A stretch of DNA of 64,000 nt from Nautilus pompilius. Taxonomy: Eukaryota > Mollusca > Cephalopoda > Nautilida > Nautilidae. Below the pieces are notes generated by a model, which had not been told where the DNA came from, ran no database searches, and saw only the letters and a program-made list of their open reading frames with translations. Positions 27,201 to 42,400 of the stretch are shown here, in pieces. Positions within the stretch are counted from its first letter, which is position 1. The number at the start of each line of letters is the position of its first letter. The translations under genes and the position numbers were made by a program. Where the stretch lies: contig JACATO010002131.1 in assembly GCA_018389105.1 (NCBI GenBank), forward strand, positions 1,423,001 to 1,487,000, read 5' to 3'.

Positions 27201-30200
27201 TTCCAATCTGAAAATGAAGAGTTCTAGTAATGGCTTTTATGTACAGGTTGTGTAGGTTCTGTAGGTAAATCCTGATTGGCTTACACTTTAATCACCACTC
27301 AAGAAGCTTCTAACCATACCTGGGTAACTGTTCACTCTGTTGGTATCCTACACCTTTCCCTTCCATCTCCCTGCTGCGAAATGTCATAGAGACTTGAGGT
27401 CAGAACAGGGGTTTAGCAGGGAGATGGTGATCAATGCCAGCAGAATAATTGTCTAGCATTTCACTGTATTTTACTAGTAGTGACTAATAATAGTCTGTTG
27501 CACTGACAGAAAAACAAACAAACAATAATTTTAAGCCATTTATTAAGAAAAGAGAAGAAAATGCTTGACACATTCAACGTTCACAGTAGTAATTCCCTAT
27601 GATGCAAATAATTGAAGCTACACAATATGCTCCAGACAGGTCAAAACTCTCTGGACACGAAATGCAGTCATCATTATTAATAGTTGGTAATTTCTCAAAA
27701 AACATTTTTTTTTCTGCTCATTGTTTTCAAGTATGTTTAACTGGAAGAAAAAATGTTTTTAGAAAGGGAGATGGTGGAACTAGAAAGTACAGCAAGTGAG
27801 GTCACTGATTAAAAACACATTATTGTATAATTGGGCAAGCTAGCAGGTATATTTCTAATTGGTACAGTGGGTTTACAAGAAGCTTGCTCTTCCTCTCATA
27901 AGAGACAAAAGTTTTTTTTAGTCTATTTTTAAATGTTATTAAATCTCTTCCTGACATTCTCTCACAATTCTTATATTTACAAAAAAGAACAAACAGTTTT
28001 TAAGTGGGGTCTTTCTTTGCCACTACTGTTCCATGGTTGCTGACTGGATGACATTTTTCTTTAGATATTAAAAATAATTGTATTTTCTTATACCATTGTT
28101 GAAAAATGGCAACAGCATTAGTGCTATCATCAGTAACCTAATGTAAACATGTATGGTTAACTTTAGGTACCAATGTGACAAGGGTGAAGGCAGTTGATGC
28201 TGATACTACCAGTCCAAATAATGAAATCATCTACCGGATTGACAATGGTGCCTTGGACAAGTTTCGTATTGATGCCATAACCGGAATAATTTCTATTGAA
28301 CACGGTGCCACCTTGGACAGAGAAAATAAAGATTCTTACATTTTAAATCTATCTGCAATTGACAAGGGTACCCCACCAAACTCTGGAAAGAGTTTGGTGG
28401 TTATAAACATAACTGATGAAAATGATGAAAACCCATATTTTGAGATGTCAACACAGTCAGTGTCAGTCAAAGAAAACCAGATGCCGTCAACAATTCTCTT
28501 GACAGTCACAGCAAAAGATGATGATGAAAACAGTGGACTTAAATATTCTGTCATGAGGCAGGACATTCAAGCGTTTAATGAAAACAACAAGGCAGTGGAC
28601 GCAGCTACACTGCAGACAGTTAGGGTAAGCTTGCTCGGTACAGAAGTTGCTAAGAGAAATAAATACAAAAGAAAATCAGTTCCATTTTTGTTCTTTCGCA
28701 ATGTTTTCAGTTGGAAAAATGAGTATTTATGATAAAAACAAAACAAGAAGATACAACAAAAATTTCAGCCTTCTCTCAGGTAATAACCAAGAAAATACTT
28801 GTAATGCTGTGACCGAAACCCATCCAAACCTTTTTTTAATTAAACATGGGCACATACAATCCTCTCTCTGTGCTTTCTTTTAATTGTAAAATTTAGAAGG
28901 GCATTTATTGTATAGTTTAGCTGCTTATTGGGGAGGTCTGTTAGGTAATTTTCTTTTTTTAAGTCAAGAGTTCTGTAAATGTTGATGGGCAAACTGTGCA
29001 TGAATTTATACAACATTTTCGTGGTTTAGGGCTTCACTAATTCTTACTTAAAACACTGGCAGAGCCGTCTGCTGCTTTACATTTTGAAAGTTATTTCCAG
29101 ATTTAAACAATAATTTGTGAAATCCCTTAAAAATGATTATTTTTTTTTTATTACTGTTATTTTAGAATTACTTTGATGTTTATCCTGACAATGGGACAGT
29201 ATACATAAATACAAGTCTTGATCGAGAAACAGCAGAGACGGTTGTCTTACCGATATTAGTGACAGATACAAATAGCAGGAAGGCCGTGCAGACTGCCACT
29301 GGTGAGTTGCCAAAACGCTGTTGCATTCAAAATGAATGCTGGGGCTTTTCCCATCACTTGAATGGTTGTATTTTTATTGACGCTTTAGTGAGCTTTGACC
29401 ATCTGCATCTTAAGGATGTGGCAACATGGAAAGCTTCCTGAAACATCCATAAAAATAGGATCTTCTGAGCAGTGCTGGGGCCCCAAGGAATCACATCGAA
29501 CACAGACAGCTTCTCAAGGAAAACAGCAGCAGAAATTTGGCTTCTAGGAACAATTGGGTGCAGCAGATGTCTTTTTTTGGAATCTTTATGCATACTGAAA
29601 ATGACCTAGTCTGTGTCTTGCAGAAAGTAATAAGAAACAGTGGTGACTTTTTTTTTTCAATATTGGAACGAACAATTTTACAAATGTATAAGAAAGAAAA
29701 TCAGCAAAATCTGGTTTAGTTTTTGTTACAAGAGAGCAACTACTACTACTTATACATAGAAGTCTGTGTGGGTTTAGACCTAACCATTTATTAAATGGAT
29801 TACATAGAAAAAGCCTATTCATGTTTTAAATTTGCTTAGTGTTGTTGTAAAATTTTTTCTTTGCATTTTATTACATTAGTAGTTACCTCAAAGTATAATC
29901 TACAGCAGTTATCTTTTTAAATAATTCTTATACAGTAATTTTAAATGTTAATTAGTTTATTTAATTAATTTTTAATACTCTCTCTCTCTCTCTCATCAGA
30001 AATGGCTTTTATAAAAATACAACAAATGTCCTTTGTTATGTAGAGTTCTAAGAATAAACAACTCTTCCCCTTCTTTATTTTATTGTGAGGGAGGGGAGAG
30101 TTTTTTTGGTCCCCTTGACACATGCTATATTTGAAATGCTTGGTAAAATTGAAATTTCAGTTTCGCTGAGAATCACGATCCTTGATGTGAACGACAATTC

Positions 30201-33200
30201 TCCAGATTTTATTCTCAGCAATGAGTACTATCTGAATGTTTCTGAGGATCTACCTTTGGACGCAGAAGTGTTCCGAGTGGTTGCAAACGACAAAGACAAA
30301 AACCAGGCGGTCAGTTTTAGGATTGGATCAAATATTAATGGGTACTTTAAGATCGAACCATCTGGGCAGCAAGCAGGTGAGCAATGGTTGGATATGGTTT
30401 TATATTGAAAAAAAAATAAAAAGAATTTTTAGTGCATTATTTATTTAGAAAAGGAGAGAGAAAAGACAATGGGGAGAATTAATTAAAATTGTGTATTTGT
30501 GTGAATGGCCTCAATTCATAGAAGATTTTCCACTTAACTTTTACTGATGTATGCAAAATGCTGCAGAGGGAAAAAAAGCACCAGACATATAGCGAGTAAA
30601 TTCAAGAAATGCATTCTGGGAATTTATGTTATTATGCTTTATCATAGAATAATGGTTTGACGTGATACAGATAGGAAGAAAATGTAAACTATTAAAACGA
30701 TTTTAAAACCTTTTTTAAAAAAAAGTAAATAAATAAATTAGAATTGTCATAAATTGGCAAAGGTATGATATGGAATTAGTTATCATAAGTTAGAATTATG
30801 TATAGATTCTGATTTCATGATCACCTTCAGGTAAATATTTTAGATACTTTTTAATTGGGTTTTCTTGATGCTGCAGTCTTATAGGGTTTATTTTTAATTT
30901 TTATAGTACCCCCATGTGGAAGATGTGTAATCATATGATTTGATCTCACAGCTACAGCACTTGCTAGAACTGATGAATCAGAGATGATAATCTTTTGGCC
31001 AATCTCTAAAGCTGCACTCTAAAGTTTTTGGTCATTTTGAGAGAGGAACAATAGACAGACCTAAGCCTGGTGCAAAGTGTTGGGAAAGGTTTTTTTTTGT
31101 AAATTTCTGAAGCAAAATTTTGTTTGCTGATGTGCATATTAAAAGACATCCAAGGCATGCATATACAGCTAGACTAGTTGCATTTTTTTACCATTGTAGC
31201 TGTTTGCAAGTGAGGTCATTGAATGCATTTAAAATCCCATAAGAGTCTATGTTGTTAAGAGGTGAGCCAGCTAGTTGGTGGTGTATGAAAGAAACACTGT
31301 CATGACATATCATCACTCATACTACAGCATGTTACATTGTCTCTACAAAAGTTAATAAATTTCTTGGCACAAGTTGAGTGTAGACAGAAAGATGTCCAAC
31401 AGAGGACCTCAGTTGAATTTATGACACAGGAAGAGAGGATTTTCTGTGCCCATGTGGCCACATTGCATGACATTTTACTACAGTAAACATTTTCTTAATA
31501 ACCAGCAGACACAAACTTTTTTCAGGTTTAAGATACAGAACTTTCCAGTGCCATCTTCTGACAATGATACCCAAATATATTCATTCATCCAACTGTTTTT
31601 GATTTCTTTTTTTCTTAATTTAAATTGCCATACAGAAAGGAATAATTTGTAAATATATTCATTGTGTTATTGGTAAATAATAGTAGTTTGAATTTTGGTC
31701 ATATAAAATTTTGAGAGGGTTGACCCTAAAAGAAGGGTTACTTTGTTAATATGAGACCCTAGATTTTGTCCACAAAAATTTAATTTTTTCTTTCTTTCTT
31801 GTAGCTCTTTTGATTAACATCATGATTTTATAGATATCATTATTATCATCACTTTATTGAGAAATCATTATCAGAAGATTGACAATCTGGTGTCCATTTA
31901 TAACTAAAACATCTTGTAAATACAAAAAAAAAACAAGCAATTTGTATGCATCTATATTGTTTAGTCATCTGATATACATTATTATTATTTCTTTAAAATC
32001 TTTTGCAGGGGCAGTGCGACTTGATAAGAAGTTAGACAGAGAGAAGGTTGAATTTTTACAGTTTACAATTCTAGCCATTGACAACGCACCATTACCATTG
32101 ACATCCACTGCAACAGTGCACATAAAAGTGGTAGATAGCAATGACAACAAGCCTGAATTCTTTCCAGCAAACTCCACATATTGGATATCTGAGGATGCTG
32201 CTGTTGGAATGCATGTCTGCTTCATCAATGCCACTGACAAAGACACGGGAATATTTGGCAAAATTTTCTTTTCTTTGGAGAAAGATAACATGCCTTTGTC
32301 ATTTTCCATAAATGAAACAACTGTAAGTTCAGTTAGAAATGATTATCTCCTGTAACACAAACTAGATATAAATCATAATTACAGCTCCATCCGTTTGTTT
32401 GTTAGAGTCAAACAGGGAAACTAATAGAAATAGAGACTTAGATTTTAAAAATTTATTTCAGATTTAAGGAAATTTTGTAAATTTGAGCTTAAATGTCTTT
32501 TAAGAAGGTGCCTCTACTATATTTATTTATTTATATTTCCTCAGGGAGAGATCAAAGTTGCTCAGCAATTGGACAGAGAAACCAAGGCTTCATATCCTTT
32601 AGTGATTATTGTTAAGGACAATAAACCAGATTCAAAAAACCAAAGGACAAATCACAAGAGAATAACTGTTAATCTTCTGGATGTCAATGACAATGCACCT
32701 GCATTTATCCAAAAGGATAGTCAGATTCCTCAGATCCAGGAAACAGCTAGCATTGGATCTGTTATTTTCACTGTATCTGCTCAAGATCCAGATGATGGCG
32801 ACAATGGGAAGATAGAATTTACTCTGGGTCAATCTACCAATGCCACTGGACTTTTTGCTATTGATCCAACCACTGGAGACATACAATTGAATTCCAGTCT
32901 GCAGGAAAACATTGGTGTTTACTATCTAACAGTGATAGCAATGGATAAAGGAAATCCAGCTAAATCTAACTCTACTGTGGTGTTTCTTGAAGTTTTAGAT
33001 GTTAACCTTCACAATCCAAAATTTGTGAATCCATCTACGGATTCACCAATAGTACAAGTGAGAGAGGTAAGAAACAACTGCCATTTTTTTTAATCTCTCC
33101 GTTTCTCCACACAAAAAATTAATAATAATAATAATTAGTTTAACTCAGTGACTCCTGGTGTCACCTTTACAAGTCGCCATTTCATGTTGTTTACTCCCAA

Positions 33201-36200
33201 CTGTTGCCTAAATGCACTCTAGTTTGCTATGTTGAATTTGTCAGATTTTGTGTAAAAGCAGCATTTAGTTGTTAAGAAAATCAGTTAATAATGGCTACAA
33301 TTGGTTGGGAATAAACAATACAAAATGGTGATACATAAAGGCGATACCTGGGGTCAATGAGTTAAAGCTTAACTAAAATTTTGTACTGTTAATTTTTAAC
33401 AAGGGAAGTAATCGTGTATGTAACATCTTTCTTTTATTAGTGAAAGCCATTTGTATGTAATGTTCAAGTTTGACAAGGGAGGTAATCAAGTATTTTAATT
33501 AATTTTATTATTTTGGCAGGGGGGGGCAATTATGTATTTAGAGGATGAGCCCTTTCTATTGTCACGGATTTAAGTTTAACAAGGTAGTCAATCATGTTTA
33601 ATTTTTTTTTTCTTCTATTAAGAGTCAAGAGCCATTGTGTAACATTCTTAGAATAAAGTTTAACAAGGAAAGTAATCATATAGAGGTATGTTTATAATTG
33701 CCTCCATCAATAAATATTTGACTGGGAAAAGCAAAATAATATACAGTAATACCATGATATATGAAGTAGGTGCATTCCTGGAGCTTTGTCCATATGTTGA
33801 AACCTCATATATTATAACGTTAGTTATATGAGGATGCATTCCTAGTCTTTATAACTTAACATTTCATAACTCACCATTCATATAGTAAACAAAGACAAGT
33901 TATACTGAAATTAATATTTTTTTTTACTATGTAGAATTTTAATTAGAAACGGGCATAAATAAAAGAAACAGTGGATGGTATAATATATTTACACCTACTG
34001 GTGTAAGTTTAGGTGCAGCCATCAAGTTTTGTTGCCTAACAAACACCTTAGTTCTTTAGATGCCTTAGGAGTAAGAAAGGATGGAAATTATTTGTGTGGA
34101 GAACTGATGTGATCCATCAATGATGTGAGTGTAGGTTGCAGCTTTCCTTCATCTATTGATTGATAAAGAAGAGCATCGATTTATAAAGAAGTCATGAAGT
34201 GTGGACTATTTTGTCTTCTCACCAAGAATTACATTGTAGCAGTTGATGTCATTCATAAGAGCCCTCTTGATGGCACTGCTTCACTCCTATGCAGTATAAA
34301 TTTGATTTAAAGCCTCAGAGAGAACTTTGGTTGTGAAGTTTCAACATTGTCACTGTCGTCTTCTACAACTCTGTTTGTCCAACTCCTTAGTGATAACTTG
34401 GCTACTTCCCATGGAGCAAGAGACTGTCCATTTAACAGGATGATCCATCGGGAAATTCTGTCGTGTCAAACGCTTTGTTCTATGAGGCAGAGAATTAGGG
34501 AGAGTTGGATGATGATGTGGAGAGAGAGAGAGAGTACTTTTAGAAGTCAGGGGGGTTACTACATACAATGAGTTACTAACCCTATCAATTCAGATGCTGT
34601 GGGTGACTAACAGAACTTACATAATTCAGGAGCATGTGACAGGTAGCTGGGCTTTTTATTATAAGTGTACAGCAACCTGATTTTTATAAGAGACAATTTC
34701 AGTGTATTTATATATTATTTTACTTTATTTTTAGCTTTCTATATAAAATAATGGTAAAAAATATAAAGTTTGTTATACCAAAACTAACTTTTAAAACAAA
34801 ACTATATATAAATGTTGAGATAAATTATTTTGTATGTGGCCGATGTTTTAGATTCATTACTAAGATTTCTTTTTTTCCATTTTTTTAAAAAAAAATTTCC
34901 CAAACAGCTACAGATGTGTATTTTTTCAATAAATTATCTTATTCCTAGGAACAAGCAAATGGATCACTGATTATGCAAGTGTCTGCCACAGATGATGACC
35001 ATGGCTTGAACGGCCAGGTAAAATATGAGCTGCTACTGGACAATAAAAAGGACTGGAAAAAATTCCATCTTGATAAAGACACTGGACGGTTGATCAATAC
35101 AGCCATTTTGGATAGAGAAAAACAAAAAACTTATGTGGTATGTACATGAAACACAAGGAATCAGTGAACTTTTGCACAAGTGAACAGCAAACTCTGATAT
35201 GTGCAGTATGTGATAATGATGCTCAAATACAGAATAGAAATTTTAGCCAAGAAAACATTTCTATGAAGATGTTATTCACTTGGGATGGGTTGTGTATATG
35301 GATTATAAAGTATGTGGAAGTTCTTTAAGACACACAGATAAACAGTTAAGAAATAATGGAAAGTTATGCCCATACTTGCATTCTTCAATACCCAACAGGA
35401 TGTTTTCATAAACAGAAAACAAACTTGATATTTGTGTGAAAGCTCCATTTCTAAAATGCACAAAGGTGGTAGTCATAAGCTAAGGAAAAAAAGAACAAGA
35501 GAAAATTGTCATGTACACTGATCAAAACATACATATATGAGTTGTACACATTTATTGAAGATAAAACATTTGCATGCAATTCCAAATTGACCATGAAGTT
35601 TGGCAGTTTATTTTGTGCACTATTTGGACATTGTTTAATGCATTTAGTGACATGAGAACAGTCACTGTCTAAACACCTGGAAGTCACTTGACGTTTAGTG
35701 TTGCCTCTGGTTTGCACTGCAGTATTCTCCCCTGTGTCTCTCACTGTTCAACAGATGTCTGATGCTATCTTGTGGCAGGGCATTCTATATTTGTTTAGTT
35801 ATGGAATAGTCCCAAGAGCATGTAGTCACTGTCCAATGCACCTACAGAGCTATGCCAGACACATTTTATGGTGGTTTATATCAGGGTAATGAGCAGGCCA
35901 GGAAAGATGTTGGATGTTTTCCTCCACAAAAGCAAATGATAACTAACTTCATTCAAATGCTATAACAAATCTAATGACCTTATCCAGATTGCACTGATCT
36001 GTAGCAGTTCCATCAAAGAGAATCGGTTCACTTTTATGGTCACGTGATGTATTAGAATAATGCCACTCTCAAAACAGTCCCTTTCTAACATGTTACAAAC
36101 AGCACTGTGTTGTTTTGGGTTTTATCAAGCATGTAAACAGCCATTGGTGAATTGAAGATTGGTGCAAACTTTAATCTGGTCTATGGCACACTGATGTTAG

Positions 36201-39200
36201 GGATGTGTGATATGCTGGACAGGTAGCATGTAGATTGGCAGAGCCTAGCTTATTTTGCATAATCTGGTTGGAGATACAGTTTCTATGGATTTGCTGCAAT
36301 TTGTTCTGAATGAAACATGCCATGGTAGTGTAGTTATGTTTAGCCAGATAGATGGTGTAACAATTATTGTGATGATCAGTACTGCTGTGGCACTCCCTAC
36401 CAGGTCTTTCCTGAACTGGACTGGCTTCTCTGTATCTCTGCCAAAGTTGGCTCCTAACTCCCTGCGCAATACCAAGTTTAGCATCTGTCTGTCCACTTCT
36501 AGTTCACAGCCTAGTTATGGCTAGCTGTCACTGCTCATTGATAACCTCTTGTCCAAGCGCCATACTTTCAGTATTTGATAACATGACAGGTTTTAAACGA
36601 AATTTGACCATTTTCATGCAGATTTGAAATCATCTGGCAGTGATGTAACTTTTGTGGGTAGGAAAGACTGGGACCAGGCCATTGCAGGGATAAGTTGCTT
36701 CAGTACTGGTACTTTTTAATTAAATGTACAGATGAGCTATAATAAGTATGAAGTTAAAAGCATATGATGTCAATTATAGCTTCTCTAGTCATTTAATCAA
36801 GAATTACCAGTGCTGTAACAAGTAGTTCCTGTCTTCCCTACAATCCAATCCACTCAGAGATAATGCAGCACTTAAAGGCCTGTCACATGACTCAAGCCTT
36901 AGGTTGACAAAGATTTCAAGGATCATATGATGTCCTTTTTTGCAATGGCCCAGGTGATTCCAATTAATTGCATAAGAGCTCTCTATTTTTTGTTTTTTTG
37001 TTTAGTGAACACAAAAAGGTAATAAATAATAAATACATCTAAAAAATAATGATGCTAAGATGTTACTTCAAATTTTTAGCTAGTTTTGAATTATCTAAAG
37101 GAATACATTGTGGTTAGTGGATTCAATCCTCTAGGAAAAAGTTGAAATTTAAAGTATTTAAAATAAAGTTTTCATCATGGAATCACCTGAAACATTTTAT
37201 GATCCAGAGAACTGACAGCAATTGTAGCTAATCTGGTTTTGATACTTTAAATACAAATTGGTTTCTGTGTTGTTTTGCTTTTTTTCTAACATATTTTTAA
37301 AAATTCATCTTAACATTATTTTCTAAAATTTGATGACTTTTTAAAAATATTTTTATCTTTTTAATATTTATTAATTTCTTTTATCATTTATCATGAGATA
37401 TCTGTTAAATCAAAGTTTTAGTTTGTAGCTTTTCAAAATTTATTCTAATAATGTTAACTCAAGTTCTTTCTCTCTTCCCAGCTTCAGGTTGAAGCATACG
37501 ATCTGGGCAAAGAGACACGAAACAGTAGAGTCCACTTGACGATTGAGCTGTTGGACATGAACGATAATCCGCCATTATTCAATAAGGACAAGTATCACAT
37601 GCCTTATGTCCTGTCTGTTGAAGAGGAACAGGATTCAGCCTATGTGGGTAGCGTTGCAATAGCTGAAGATTCAGACAGTGGCAACAATTCCCAAATCTGT
37701 TACTACATCAAAGGTCAGGGTCTTTACCAAAGAATTCATCCTGTAAAAATTATGTCACTCTCTGATTTTAATGCAAAAAAGAATAAGTTTAAACTATTTT
37801 CCTCATATTGTTTGGCAGACAAGTCATTCTTATTTCCATGTGAACTGGCCAGGTGTGTTTCGTTAGACTAACTTCAAACAAAAGGCAAATAAATCTATCT
37901 TCAGTGAAAAACCAATCAACAACAAAGAAAATACATCCCTGGAATTAATGTTTTAATTTTAATTTTTTTTTGTGTATGTAGAACTAACTCAAAGTTACTA
38001 TGTCTGTCTCTGTGTGTGCGTGTGAGAGAGAGAGGGAACATGCAAGGAGCAACCAGTATCTGCAGTCAATGTGTCTCACTGCTGTGTAGGAACTAATGGA
38101 ATATTGCCCACTTCATTTATGAAAGAATCAACCAGAACTCTCCTGATTAATTAGCCATGTGAGAAAGGTTCAGAAAAGTGAGGGAAAAGACCAGGCCCGC
38201 CACTGCTATATAAAAGCAAACCAGTTAAAACATGGGTGGCTGATTTTTACCAATATCATTTGGGAAGATCGTTTATGGAAGATAATGGGTTTCTAAAATT
38301 TTGGGCTGGTGGTGTATAAAACAATTAAGACAAAGATGTGTAGAAATAATTGTTTGTTTATGATATCAGTATATTAAACTTAATGTACATACACTATTAT
38401 TATTGTTAATCATTGAATAATTATGAAAGTGGCGAAGCTATAAATATTTTTGTAGTAAATGAGTACGGAGGGATTTTTGTTGACATCAGAGACATTGAGT
38501 CACTCTCTTCCAAACTTCAGAATCGTGTGTTGTCTACAGCAGGTATTTGTAAAAAATAGTGAAGGTAAATTTGAATTTTTTAAAAAAATAAAATACTACC
38601 ACCATTTGCTTAGCTGCATTTTGCTTTGCTTTGTTTTTTCTTTGACTGGAAAGTGGCAAAAGAGACTAAAAATTTAAATACTATTTTGAGGTTCTGATTT
38701 AATTACTGTTTGGTGGTTGGGTGTACTGGAGCTTTTGAAGAGCACAAGGCAGATTTCCGTTATCTTTGTTGAATACTACAAACACTGGAATTTAATGCCA
38801 TCGAGAACCTGTGGGATGAAATAGAATGTGCGGTCAGAGCTTCATCTCCACTGCCATCAGCTTTGCCTGATTTCTTGAATGGGTATAAATTTAATTATGT
38901 CCCTTGGAAACTTGTGGAATCCGTGTCACAGTGAAATCTGGCTCACTTCAAGGTGTGCAGTGGCCTAATACACTATAATGTAGTGATTTCTAATTGCTTT
39001 TGGCCAGACAATGTAAACTCTATGCAAGCATAATGCATTAAGTGACCCCCTTTTTTTTTCTTGATAGGAGGAGAAAAGTCTAACCATTTTAGCCTTAGTA
39101 AAACATCTGGGAAGCTCTATCTTCAAAAGAAGCTGGATCGTGAAGAGGTGCCGAATGTAAATCTGGTCATACAAGCATCCGAGCATTGTTACCGCAGCAT

Positions 39201-39395
39201 CAGTGGTTCACGGAAGAAGAGAGAAGTGGCCCATCCTTCAGACTACAACTCCAGTGACCCATCTCTGCTGTGGGTTAAAGTTCAGTTGAAGGACATTAAT
39301 GATAATCCACCTGTGTTCAAATCAAAAGATATAAGTGTAGGAGTGACTAGGGATACACAGTTTGGCACAACCATTCATGAGCTTAAGGTAAGGGG

Positions 39396-39483
<88 letters not shown>

Positions 39484-42400
39484 ACACACACACACATTCT
39501 TAAGCAAAACATTTTGATGAGAATTTTAATGGCAAAAAAATACCCTTTGGCATAAAAGAGCCCAGAAATCTGACTCATTTCTTCCCATCAGTCAGATCAT
39601 AAATTTAAACTATAAAAATACAGGTGCTATCAATTGTAATCAAGAGTTGTTTTACCTGCAGCCATTTTGTATTTGATGACTACTGGCATTTACATTGCTC
39701 AGCATTCAGGTATTGGCAAGCCAACGAATATTTCATTGGATGGTTTAAAAAAGGAAGCAAAAATAATGCGAAAATCTGTTTTGAATCAATCAATTTCAGG
39801 ATGTGAGTTGTCTGGCCATTAAATGAACACATCTGTCTTGTAGTCAGAAATCAGAAAAAGATGAAATAACACATGACTGTGCATTAGATTAATCAATATC
39901 GTGCTAAATGGCAAAGGAACATTATCTCACGTGCTAATTTTGTGTATTAATACTTTTTATCAGCTTTTATGAAACAAGGATGCTTTGGCACCAGGGTATT
40001 TCTGATTCTCAAGTCTTGAAGTTGTTGCATAGTAAACCAGTCTCAACAACAGATATAACATTTCTACATCGGATACAGCCCTAGCAAGGGAGCATAGTGC
40101 CATGGTTACCTGCTAGAGGGCGTTACCCACCTTGTACCACAAGGGACCCAGCACTTTGCAAGGAAAGCCAACTAGAACTCTTCATTTTTAGATGTGGGAG
40201 AAAACCCACATGAATGGATGATGAAGAAGAATGAGAAGAGATGATGCAGGAAGACAAGCAAAACCAGCAGGAATCAAACTTAGCTTCAGCTCTCCTACCA
40301 GCCAGCCTAAGTCTTGAAGTTATGAAGATAATTGTGACAGTCGATAAGAAATGAAGGTATTTTGTACAGCATTTATGATAATTATTTTGCCATTTTAGTT
40401 TTGTAATTTAATTTTTTTTCTTTTTTATAGTATGACATTGAGGACAAAGATATTGGAAACAACAGCATTCCATATTTTAGGCTCAATGGAAAAGTGAAGA
40501 TCAGCAAAAGTCTTGAAAACAAAATAGAAACAGACAGACCGCCATTTCTACTGCTAAAGAATGGTTCAGTCAAGACAAATATGTACTTCCAAACCAACAT
40601 GGAGGGCCACTTCCTGCTACCTCTTGTTGTGGCTGATGTTGGGGGATACAATAGCACAGCGGTTTTTACTGTATGCATTGTCATTTTAGTGTTTATTATT
40701 TTTTAATAACTTTTTTTGCTTATTCTTCAACTTCCTTGGCATAACATTGATTTTATGTTATAAAATGTGTGTCAACAATAGGTGACCTGGGTCACTCTGG
40801 CAAGGTTTTGGCTGTATTTGATCAATTCTTTTTTGTCTGCACTTTTTGTAATTTGGATAAAACTTTTATAAAAATATTTAACACCACTATGAAGAACATC
40901 CATCTGCTATCCTCAGTGTTCTTCATCCAGTCTACACAAGATATGCCAATCATAGCAGTATAAATTTAAACCAAACAAATTTTGGCGAGTCAGATTGTGA
41001 GGTCACCATTTTTCTCACGGAAACTACCACAACTTTAGATTTCTGTCAGGAAAATGGTTACTCTGGTAGTTGCATAATATGGATGCTTTTATCTATTCTT
41101 TGGGTGGTTAGTTTTTTTTTCTCCTAGTCTCCTCTTTCATCGTGGATAACTTCCGAAATCATAAGAATTTGGATGCTTACGGGGCAGGTTTGCGGCATAT
41201 TGGTCTCCTGTGGCGGAGGGTCTCTAGGTGGATTCCTCTTAGTGACCAACCTGTAGCAAAGTTTCTTCTCACTCTACTGTATCAGTCTGTTGGTGAGGGA
41301 TTCCCCTCAAAAGTTAACAGATCCGGTAGGGATTTTGCATCTTCTACCGCATATAAAAGTACCAGTTCTGTGCAACTTAATCAAGTATGTCTACAATTGT
41401 GATTACGATGATCGCAGAAGTGCATGAAATAGTATGAAACAAGTTTCAATATGACATTGGACTGCGTCGGTCCCACCCACTATCCGCTAGTCATATGATG
41501 TGTGATCCATACAACTAAATTCAAAAGTTTCAAGAATCAGCAATAAACCATATGGTCTGATCACACAGAGTCTCTCAGTGCTCCGTGTCAGAGAGCACGT
41601 GTTTGAGATGGAACAAAAACTAAAGGTTTAAATAATCCTGAACGTTATGAAAGTTTGAACCAAACTATTTTGGCACAGTGATAACTTACTTTGTCCAGTA
41701 GGTTGAATACTACATTGCAAAAACCAGCTATTGTAAAACACGTAGGTGGAATCACTTGATATAGTTCTTTTTCCCTAAAAAAAAAAAAAAAAAACTCCCA
41801 CTATAGGGCATGGATGTTAGTATCAAAATACATATCTTATTGATTGGAATTTGGGGATCCAGAAGACAAAAGATTAAATAGTTAGACCACAAAGCTTTTA
41901 ATAAACCAGCTTATTTGTTGAATTTTTCTAATTTTTTCTTCCTTTGCATATTCAGTTTCAACATCTTTCTAGCTCCTGCCTGCTGTTAATTGTGGATTTT
42001 ATGATCTTATGTTAAATCTCTCTTCAGATTCACTTGATTAGTAATGATCAGAGAATTAAGGTGATTTTTAGACTGTCTGCCTTTGCAGTACGGGGTCTTA
42101 AAGATCCCTTCACTCTGTAAGTATGAACACATTAAATTTATTGTAGTGTACTTTAACTTTAATGGCTTGCTCACTTATATATATATATTTATTTTTCTTT
42201 TCTTAAAGGAAAAATGTAGGCTTGTTTTTATTTTTATCTGATACTGTAATTGGCTGAGATCATTTCTCAAATATTTATTCTCAGCATAACCCAAAATTCA
42301 ACTTAGAATTAAATAATTTGGGGAGTACTGGAGAAGGTTCCTCTTAGCTGCTAATGAGGTGGTAATAATTACTGCGTATCATAATTTAGGGTGTGGTTCC

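Larger units (their letters stand above)
33067..34948 (+). other. CDH23: Intron 21 (1.9 kb)
   Basis: It holds a degenerate tandem repeat (33396-33690) and a candidate Tigger-like relic (about 33743-34600). A GA tract lies at about 34519-34533. No exon was found. Confidence 0.6.
39388..40430 (+). other. CDH23: Intron 24 (1.0 kb)
   Basis: It begins with the donor and, 11 bases later, a CT then CA microsatellite (39399-39496). A minus-strand SINE-like copy lies at 40130-40320. No exon was found. Confidence 0.65.

Noticed and set aside
39322-39578. Cys/Val-rich minus-strand frames
   Set aside because: They are translations of the CA/CT microsatellite.
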